Source: Pseudomonadota bacterium (lineage in GTDB: Bacteria > Pseudomonadota > Alphaproteobacteria > Rhizobiales > Beijerinckiaceae). Taken from it: a stretch of 15,446 nt of DNA. Positions 7,638 through 13,086 of this stretch are shown one piece after another. The DNA lies in contig JAEWKH010000141.1 of NCBI GenBank assembly GCA_023386155.1, positions 1-15,446 of the forward strand. The letters are read 5' to 3'. The translations under genes were made by a program, and so were the position numbers. How positions within the stretch are numbered: position 1 is the first letter of the stretch; the number at the start of each line of letters is the position of its first letter. The notes beneath the pieces are model-generated. The model ran no database searches. It had not been told where the DNA came from and saw only the letters and a program-made list of their open reading frames with translations.

Positions 7638-7809
7638 GATGGGCCAGAGGGGTAGCACATTTAAATCGCTCTAAAAAAGGGTTCGGGGTCGCAGTTCGGC
7701 CCGATCCGTGTGAAATTGCCCTCAACCCAGCCATGCATGGACGGCTGGACCAGTCGGTCATCCCCGGCGAATGAAGCGAAGCAAGAGGATTCATCCGCAG
7801 AGTGCCGAA

Positions 7810-7864
7810 TGGATCCCCTTCCCCTGCGAGGGCTTTCGCCCTCTCCGGCCGGGAAGGGGGTCCA
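7810..7864. repeat. nested palindromic intergenic element C
   Basis: Outer arms TGGATCCCCTTCCC (7810-7823) and GGGAAGGGGGTCCA (7851-7864) pair over 14 bp with a single G-T wobble. They enclose a perfect inner hairpin GAGGGC-TTTC-GCCCTC (7828-7843). The design, an outer stem around an inner hairpin, matches elements A and D, although the sequence differs. It lies about 100 bp upstream of the hydrolase start. Confidence 0.65.
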
Positions 7865-7913
7865 GGATCTCTCTCTGCGCCGACGCGTCCTTCCGGGAAC
7901 GGCACCGTGTCCA

Positions 7914-7942
7914 TTGACGGCCGGCCCCGGCCTTGTTTTAAG
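7914..7942 (+). promoter_or_regulatory. possible promoter of the hydrolase gene
   Basis: TTGACG (7914-7919) is a good -35 box for an alphaproteobacterial housekeeping promoter. A 17-bp spacer leads to TTTAAG (7937-7942), a poor -10. The spacer contains the self-complementary run GGCCGGCCCCGGCC. It would place the start of transcription about 20 bases before the ATG. Weak support. Confidence 0.3.
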
Positions 7943-7967
7943 CCACGTTCGAACGAAGGAGTGTTTC

Positions 7968-9020
7968 ATGGACGAGAGCGTCGAAGTCCTCTGCGAGAGG
8001 CGGGGCGAGGCCGGCCTCATCACGCTCAACCGTCCGAAGGCGCTCAACGCGCTGACCCTGACCATGGTCCGCGCGATGCGCCGGGCGCTCGACGCCTGGG
8101 CGCAGGACCCGGCCGTGACCCGGATCGTCGTCCAGGGCGCGGGCGAGAAGGCCTTCTGCGCCGGCGGCGACATCCGCCAGCTCACGGAAGACCTCAAGGC
8201 CGGTCGGCGCGAGGAGGCGCTCGCCTTCTGGCGCGAGGAGTACCAGCTCAACATCGCCATCAAGCGCTATCCCAAGCCCTATGTCTCCCTCATCGACGGG
8301 ATCTGCATGGGCGGCGGCGTCGGCGTGTCCCTGCACGGGACGTACCGGGTCGCGGGCGACCGCTATCTCTTCGCCATGCCGGAGGTCGGCATCGGCTTCT
8401 TCCCTGACGTGGGCGGGACCTACGCGCTCCCGCGCCTGCCGGGACAGACGGGCATGTATCTCGCGCTCACCGGCGAGCGGGTGAGGCGGCCCGACGCGAT
8501 GATGCTGGGGCTTGCCACCCATGCGGTGCCGAGCGGGAACCTCGAGGGATTGCGCGAGGCGCTGATCGCCGGTGACTCCGTCGAGGCGGCCCTGTCCCAG
8601 GTCGCGACCGATCCCGGTCCGGCTCCCCTGGAGGCGAACCGGGAGATCATCGATTCCTGCTTCTCTGCCGGGAGCGTCGGCGAGGTGCTGAAACGCCTCG
8701 ACGAGGCCGCCGCAGGGGGCTCCGAATTCGCCGCGAAGGCCGCCGCAGGCATGCGGGCGAAGTCGCCGACGAGCATGAGCCTCGCCTTCGAGCAGGTGCG
8801 CCGGGGCGCGGCCATGGATTTCGAGGAGGCCATGAGGACCGAGTTCCGCATCGTCTCCCGGATCGGCGACGGTCACGATTTCTACGAAGGCGTGCGGGCC
8901 GTCCTGATCGACAAGGACAACCAGCCCCGCTGGCAGCCTGCCTCCCTGGACGAGGTGGACCGGGCGGCGATCGAGCGTCACTTCGCCTCCCTGGGCGACC
9001 GGGACCTGGAGGTCGCCTGA
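7968..9020 (+). CDS. 3-hydroxyisobutyryl-CoA hydrolase (enoyl-CoA hydratase/isomerase family)
   Basis: A crotonase-fold enzyme that hydrolyses 3-hydroxyisobutyryl-CoA in valine breakdown (cytoplasm). It has 350 residues, matching the HIBCH subgroup rather than the shorter (about 260-residue) enoyl-CoA hydratases. The oxyanion-hole segments are CAGGDI (64-69) and MGGGVG (114-119). The signature MPEVGIGFFPDVGGTYALPRLPG spans 137-159, with catalytic candidates E139 and D147. The C-terminus has EFRIVSRI and HDFYEGVRAVLIDKD, with the NQPRWQPAS ending that marks hydrolases of this branch. ATG 7968 is preceded by AAGGAG (7956-7961) six bases away. An in-frame ATG at 7710 lies in repeat sequence and was rejected. 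Its stop codon overlaps the start of the next gene by one base (TGATG), suggesting translational coupling. Substrate preference is inferred from family. Confidence 0.88.
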   Translation: MDESVEVLCERRGEAGLITLNRPKALNALTLTMVRAMRRALDAWAQDPAVTRIVVQGAGEKAFCAGGDIRQLTEDLKAGRREEALAFWREEYQLNIAIKRYPKPYVSLIDGICMGGGVGVSLHGTYRVAGDRYLFAMPEVGIGFFPDVGGTYALPRLPGQTGMYLALTGERVRRPDAMMLGLATHAVPSGNLEGLREALIAGDSVEAALSQVATDPGPAPLEANREIIDSCFSAGSVGEVLKRLDEAAAGGSEFAAKAAAGMRAKSPTSMSLAFEQVRRGAAMDFEEAMRTEFRIVSRIGDGHDFYEGVRAVLIDKDNQPRWQPASLDEVDRAAIERHFASLGDRDLEVA

Positions 9021-9481
9021 TGTTCCGTAGCGGTAGTCAAACCCCGTCCACGCCCGCGGCGCGGGAATACCTGTCCGATCGCATCGAGGAGCGCCCCGTC
9101 GCCAATACGGTCATGCGCTGGAGCTTCGTGCTCACCTGGTTCATGCGGGTGCTGGCGATCCTCTGGATCATGAAGGGGCTGAGCGCCTGGGCCGTGATCC
9201 TCGGCATCTGGACGCCGATCGGCCAGTTCGAGGCGCGCTCGACGGGCTACCAGGCCACCATCATCTACTTCGCCCTGATCGACCTGATCGCGGCGGTCGG
9301 CCTGTGGATGGCCAGCACCTGGGGCGGGATCATGTGGCTGCTCGCGGTCATGAGCCACCTGATTCTCGCGGCCTTCTTCCCGGGGATCGTCTCCGGCGGG
9401 GTCATGACGGTGTCGTTCTTCCTGACCCTGATGGCGGTCTATCTCGGCATGTCCTGGCTCGCCGCCCAGGAAAACCACTGA
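9020..9481 (+). CDS. small four-helix membrane protein, probably DUF6163 family
   Basis: A 153-residue protein with a 30-residue polar N-terminus followed by four hydrophobic segments: about 33-63 (containing FMRVLAILWIMKG), 78-98 (IIYFALIDLIAAVGLWM), 102-121 and 125-147. It is therefore an inner-membrane protein without a signal peptide. No catalytic motif is seen. Size, topology and its position near hemB fit an uncharacterised Rhizobiales family that I believe is DUF6163; that name is from memory and unverified. The ATG overlaps the hydrolase stop codon by one base. No independent ribosome site is needed if it is coupled, although GGAGG at 9007-9013 lies inside the hydrolase at a suitable distance. 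Function is unknown. Confidence 0.75.
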   Translation: MFRSGSQTPSTPAAREYLSDRIEERPVANTVMRWSFVLTWFMRVLAILWIMKGLSAWAVILGIWTPIGQFEARSTGYQATIIYFALIDLIAAVGLWMASTWGGIMWLLAVMSHLILAAFFPGIVSGGVMTVSFFLTLMAVYLGMSWLAAQENH

Positions 9482-9660
9482 GAAGAGAACCGCTGGGCCG
9501 GCACCGCCAAGCTCCTCACGCAGACGTGTATCCTCAAGAGCACAGTTCAAAGTTACATAGTGGCTGGAGGCGGTTTCGAGGCGCCGGAAGCGCGGGGCAG
9601 GGCGGTTTGCCATAAAACGGCCCCGATGTTCCTCGTTTTCGATACCGTTCTTTAATCCTA

Positions 9661-9681
9661 TCCCGGCACTTATCGCCGGGA
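9661..9681 (+). promoter_or_regulatory. hairpin in the L,D-transpeptidase upstream region
   Basis: TCCCGGC (9661-9667) and GCCGGGA (9675-9681) form a 7-bp stem with a seven-base loop, about 70 bp before the start codon. The surrounding 269-bp gap (9482-9750) contains no gene and no promoter that I can call with confidence; a moderately AT-rich patch occurs at 9640-9660. The hairpin has no T-tract, so it is more likely part of a leader than a terminator. Confidence 0.3.
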
Positions 9682-9750
9682 GGGGGATGCTTGCGGGCGC
9701 TCGTCCGCGGTTCCCCAGTGGCAACATCTAACCGGGAAGAGCCTGCGCTC

Positions 9751-11019
9751 ATGTTCTCTCGCCGTTCCCTCCTGACCGGATCGCTCGCCCTGATCTTCAC
9801 GCCGGCTACCGGAGCCCTGGCCCAGCAATTCGCCCAGAGCCAGGCCGAGTGGTCGCAGAACTACGAGGCGGTCTCCCGCACCCGCGTGCAGCGGACCTCC
9901 ACGCCGATGATCTCCGCGGACTCGCTCGCCGCAACCGAGCAGATGATCGAGTACTACCGCAACATCGCCGCCCGCGGCGGCTGGCAGCCCGTCCAGGGCG
10001 TCCAGGGGATGCGCATCGGCTCCAAGAGCCCGGCCGTGGCCGCCCTGCGTCACCGCCTCATCGTCACCGGGGATCTCGATCCGGCGGCAGGTGAATCGCC
10101 GATCTTCGATTCCTACGTCGAGTCGGCCGTCCGCCGCTTCCAGGCCCGCCACGGCATCAGCTCCACGGGCACGATGACCGGCCCGACGGTCGTCGCCATG
10201 AACGTCCCGGTCGAGCTGCGCATCCGCCAGCTCGAGATCAACGTGGCCCGCCTGCGCAGCCTCGCCGGTGGCCTGACCAACAAGTACATCATCGCCAACA
10301 TCCCGGCCGCCCTCGTCGAGACCGTGGAGGGCGGCGTCGTCCACACCCGCCACGCCGCCGGCGTCGGCAAGATCGACCGTCAGTCGCCGCTGCTGAACTC
10401 GAAGGTGGTCGAGGTCAACTTCAACCCGTTCTGGACGGCTCCCGCTTCGGTGGTCAAGAAGGACCTCATCCCGAAGATGCAGAAGGAGCCGGACTATCTC
10501 ACGGAGAACAAGATCCGCATCTTCAATGCGGCCGGCCAGGAGGTTCCCTCCAGCCAGATCAACTGGTTCTCGGACGAGGCGACCCGCTACCGCTTCCGCC
10601 AGGATCCGGGCGGCGACCTCAACTCCATGGGATACGTGCGCATCAACATCCCGAACCAGCACGGCGTCTACATGCACGACACGCCGTCCAAGGGCATCTT
10701 CGGCGACGATTTCCGCTTCGTCTCCTCGGGCTGCATCCGCATCCAGAACGTGCGCGACTACATCGAGTGGCTCCTGAAGGACACGCCCGGCTGGTCCCGC
10801 GAGCAGATCGACGCCACCTTCAAGTCAGGCGAGCGCATCGACGCCCGCCTGGCGCAGCCGGTTCCGATCCACTGGGTCTATGTCACCGCCTGGGCGACCC
10901 CGGACGGCCTCGTCCAGTTCCGCGACGACATCTACAACAAGGACGGCCTCGGCAGCGCCATCCCGGTCGCCAGCCGCACCCCGACCGAGCCGGACGAAGA
11001 GATGTTCCTGCAGAACTGA
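9751..11019 (+). CDS. L,D-transpeptidase with peptidoglycan-binding domain, probable Tat export
   Basis: A 422-residue periplasmic YkuD-type transpeptidase of the YcbB-like branch, which makes 3-3 peptidoglycan crosslinks or anchors proteins to the wall. The N-terminus MFSRRSLLTG carries a twin-arginine motif (SRRSLL), a hydrophobic core and a likely cleavage after GALA (21-24), so Tat export is plausible. A peptidoglycan-binding-like domain spans about 88-150 (SPAVAALRHRL to GTMTGPTVVAMN). The catalytic domain runs about 177-345, with H304 and H309 in NQHGVYMHDTPSK and the nucleophile C328 in SSGCIRIQN. The ATG at 9751 is chosen over the in-frame upstream start at 9691 because it places the signal peptide at the very N-terminus. 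The ribosome site is only GGGAAG (9734-9739). The gene ends in a strong terminator, so it is probably monocistronic. Confidence 0.9.
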   Translation: MFSRRSLLTGSLALIFTPATGALAQQFAQSQAEWSQNYEAVSRTRVQRTSTPMISADSLAATEQMIEYYRNIAARGGWQPVQGVQGMRIGSKSPAVAALRHRLIVTGDLDPAAGESPIFDSYVESAVRRFQARHGISSTGTMTGPTVVAMNVPVELRIRQLEINVARLRSLAGGLTNKYIIANIPAALVETVEGGVVHTRHAAGVGKIDRQSPLLNSKVVEVNFNPFWTAPASVVKKDLIPKMQKEPDYLTENKIRIFNAAGQEVPSSQINWFSDEATRYRFRQDPGGDLNSMGYVRINIPNQHGVYMHDTPSKGIFGDDFRFVSSGCIRIQNVRDYIEWLLKDTPGWSREQIDATFKSGERIDARLAQPVPIHWVYVTAWATPDGLVQFRDDIYNKDGLGSAIPVASRTPTEPDEEMFLQN

Positions 11020-11052
11020 GGTTCTGCGCGAGATTGAATCCAATCCCACGTC

Positions 11053-11084
11053 ATCACCGGCCTTGGGCCGGTGATTTTGTTTTT
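11053..11084 (+). terminator. intrinsic terminator of the L,D-transpeptidase gene
   Basis: ATCACCGGCC (11053-11062) and GGCCGGTGAT (11066-11075) form a perfect 10-bp stem with a three-base loop. A T-tract interrupted by one G (11075-11084) follows at once. It starts 33 bases after the stop codon. This is a textbook Rho-independent terminator and insulates the RTX region from the transpeptidase unit. Confidence 0.93.
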
Positions 11085-11196
11085 GCCACCCTCCCACTTC
11101 ATGAGGAGGGCCGAGCTAGGTGGGCATGACGTTGGGTAATGGAGAGGTCGCGACAATCAGGGGCATTGTCGTAACGAAATACTGTGTCATATATCC

Positions 11197-11214
11197 CTCC
11201 AAGGAAACTTGGAG
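11197..11214 (+). promoter_or_regulatory. Shine-Dalgarno-sequestering GAAA-tetraloop hairpin
   Basis: CTCCAAG (11197-11203), GAAA (11204-11207) and CTTGGAG (11208-11214) make a perfect 7-bp stem closed by a GNRA tetraloop. The 3' arm ends in GGAG (11211-11214), the ribosome-binding site seven bases ahead of ATG 11222, and it is paired with CTCC. When folded, the site is hidden. This suggests translation that is thermally, protein- or coupling-controlled. Pairing is seen directly; regulation is inferred. Confidence 0.6.
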
Positions 11215-11221
11215 AATGCGC

Positions 11222-12820
11222 ATGCCTACCTACGATCTCGATGCGACGACGAACATCAACGCGACCGGAAACACTCCTGGGTTCGACGTGAAGGATGGAG
11301 AGAGCCTGGAGCTTGCGGCAGGCGGCATCATCAAGGCGGAAGGGACCGGGATCAACTATACCGGGTCCGCATTCCTCACCATCAAGGGAACGGTCGACGC
11401 CGGCGGCTACGCCGTCAACTTTGGGGTGGTTAATCCAAGTCCCAACTTGACCCTTCACGTCGGGCATAGCGGGGTTCTGAAGGGCAATTCAGGCATAGGA
11501 TCTTTTATAGGTGCTAATTCCAGTCTGACCCTGATTAACGACGGCTGGATAGAGGCCAAAGCCGGTCCCGTCTTGAACATCGCAAACGTAGCAAGCGTGG
11601 CGAACAACGGCACGATTGCCGGATCGATTCGAGCGTCGAATGTGGAAGGAACCGGGATGATCATAAATTCCGGGAGTATTGTTGGCGATGTCGATTGGTC
11701 CAACGGCGGGCGAGTAATCGTCGACAATCGGCATGGTACTATCTCCGGCGACATCAAGCTCAGCCGTGAGTACCGTTCGACCTTCTATGGCGGATCGGGC
11801 TCCGAGGATATAACGCTCGGCTCTAGCGACGACTATGCCGACGGCGGAGCCGGGAATGACATATTCCGGAGCAATGGAAGAGGTATAGATACCATTCTCG
11901 GTGGCAGCGGCAACGATACTGTCATCTTCCAAGGAGCATCGACCGATTACACGATCAATCGGCTTGATGCGCACAACGTCAAGGTCATCCGAAATGCCAA
12001 CGCCTCGGCCGATATTGCGGGCTTGAAGGATATCCGTTTCCTGAAATTCAACGACAAGACCGAGATTCTCTACAACACCGCCCCCGACAGCATCGGCCTG
12101 TCCACCAAGGTCCTGGCCGAGACGGCGCAGGTGAACACGCCCGTGATCTCCCTGTCGGCCCGCGACGCGGACGGGGATGCGCTCACCTATTCGCTGGTCG
12201 ATCCGAGCGGCACGTTCAGGCTCGACGGCAACACGCTGGTCCTGACGAAGGCGCTCGATTACGAGAGCGGCGCCCGTCAGGTGACGGTCACCGTCGAGGC
12301 AAAGGACAATTATGGCGGCAAGGCGAGCCAGGCCTTCACCATCGATATCGCCAACGTGGTGGAGGAGAACCCGCTGACCCTCTTCGGCACCGCGGGCGCG
12401 GATGTGCTCGCCGGCGAAAATGGCTCCGACAAGTTCTATGGCGGGCTCGGCAACGACACCCTGACCGGCGGCCTCGGCCAGGATGTGTTCGTGTTCGACG
12501 CGAGGCTGGCGAAGACCAATACGGCGAACAAGCGCTACAACCTCGACAGGATCACGGATTTCAACGTGGCCGACGACACGATCCACCTCAAGAAGAGCAT
12601 CTTCAAGGGGATCAGCAAGACGGGCGTTTTGTCGAAGAGCGCCTTCTATGCCGGCACCAAGTCGGCGGCGCACGATGCGTCAGACCGGATCATCTACAAC
12701 AAGAACACGGGGGCGCTCCTCTACGACCAGGACGGCGACGGCCACCGCTACCAGGCGATCCAGATCGCCACGCTCTCGACCAAGCTCGCCCTCAAGAACA
12801 CGGACTTCTTCGTCATCTGA
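11222..12820 (+). CDS. RTX-type secreted protein 1: beta-solenoid-like N-terminus, cadherin-like domain, type I secretion module
   Basis: A 532-residue calcium-binding protein, probably exported by a type I (ABC/MFP/TolC) system not in this window. There is no Sec signal. Residues 31-180 are an array of glycine-rich rungs of about 20-27 residues, such as NNGTIAGSI (128-136), NSGSIVGDV (149-157) and RHGTISGDI (170-178), like a right-handed beta-helix. RTX nonapeptides follow: GGAGNDIF (208-215) and GGSGNDTVIF (227-236). A cadherin-like domain spans about 305-378 (SARDADGDALTYSLV, and DYESG at 346-350). A second RTX set is GGLGNDTLTGGLGQDVFVF (407-425). The C-terminal module (about 440-532) ends DFFVI, typical of a secretion signal. 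ATG 11222 is chosen for the GGAG seven bases upstream; ATG 11216 is an alternative. GC is lower in the first half. Adhesin, biofilm or S-layer-like roles are possible but unproven. Confidence 0.85.
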   Translation: MPTYDLDATTNINATGNTPGFDVKDGESLELAAGGIIKAEGTGINYTGSAFLTIKGTVDAGGYAVNFGVVNPSPNLTLHVGHSGVLKGNSGIGSFIGANSSLTLINDGWIEAKAGPVLNIANVASVANNGTIAGSIRASNVEGTGMIINSGSIVGDVDWSNGGRVIVDNRHGTISGDIKLSREYRSTFYGGSGSEDITLGSSDDYADGGAGNDIFRSNGRGIDTILGGSGNDTVIFQGASTDYTINRLDAHNVKVIRNANASADIAGLKDIRFLKFNDKTEILYNTAPDSIGLSTKVLAETAQVNTPVISLSARDADGDALTYSLVDPSGTFRLDGNTLVLTKALDYESGARQVTVTVEAKDNYGGKASQAFTIDIANVVEENPLTLFGTAGADVLAGENGSDKFYGGLGNDTLTGGLGQDVFVFDARLAKTNTANKRYNLDRITDFNVADDTIHLKKSIFKGISKTGVLSKSAFYAGTKSAAHDASDRIIYNKNTGALLYDQDGDGHRYQAIQIATLSTKLALKNTDFFVI

Positions 12821-12846
12821 GGCGGTTGCCGTCATCCGACCCTCCG

Positions 12847-12895
12847 CGCCATGGCCTCCCCGAACTTGTTCCGGGGATCTGAGCCGGCCATGGCG
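12847..12895. repeat. nested palindromic intergenic element D between the convergent RTX genes
   Basis: Outer arms CGCCATGGCC (12847-12856) and GGCCATGGCG (12886-12895) are a perfect 10-bp inverted repeat. Inside, CCCCGAAC (12858-12865) pairs with GTTCCGGGG (12868-12876) with one bulged C and a TT loop. It starts 27 bases after the stop of RTX gene 1. Either strand would fold, so it could help end transcription from both sides, although no T-tract follows. The remaining gap (12896-13086) shows only a small CGCGA/TCGCG hairpin (12991-13003). Confidence 0.6.
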
Positions 12896-13086
12896 TGACG
12901 GGTGTCACCCCCGCGAGCGGAACGAGGGAAGGGGCCCTGCACTCACGCGATTCTTCTGCTGCGCTCCGAGCTCATCAATTTATCAGCATTCGCGATTTTC
13001 GCGGTTCGTACTCCCGCGGGCCTGTTGCATTCCCGAAGTAAGGCAGGCCACCACTGCCGAAAAGGTTGGTCCCGTTAAGGAGGATC

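Larger units (their letters stand above)
7603..7967. other. divergent intergenic region hemB / hydrolase (365 bp)
   Basis: No gene is supported here. It holds the hemB leader hairpin (7616-7637), a short AT-rich patch (about 7658-7678) suited to a hemB promoter, and a 10-bp perfect palindrome CCATGCATGG (7731-7740) inside a CCAGCC/GGCTGG hairpin (7727-7732/7743-7748). It also holds the nested repeat element C (7810-7864) and a possible promoter for the rightward hydrolase. Open frames crossing it have no recognisable protein content and are in part palindromic repeat. Confidence 0.6.

Noticed and set aside
7612..7914. N-terminal extension of HemB
   Set aside because: The extra residues do not resemble HemB and are encoded in part by palindromic repeat element C.
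11166..11194. TTGTCG / ATATAT as a promoter for RTX gene 1
   Set aside because: Spacing is 17 bp but both boxes are weak matches; not enough to annotate.
11489..12673. Long antisense open frame under RTX gene 1
   Set aside because: No recognisable domain or ribosome site, whereas the plus strand has clear RTX repeats and a secretion module.
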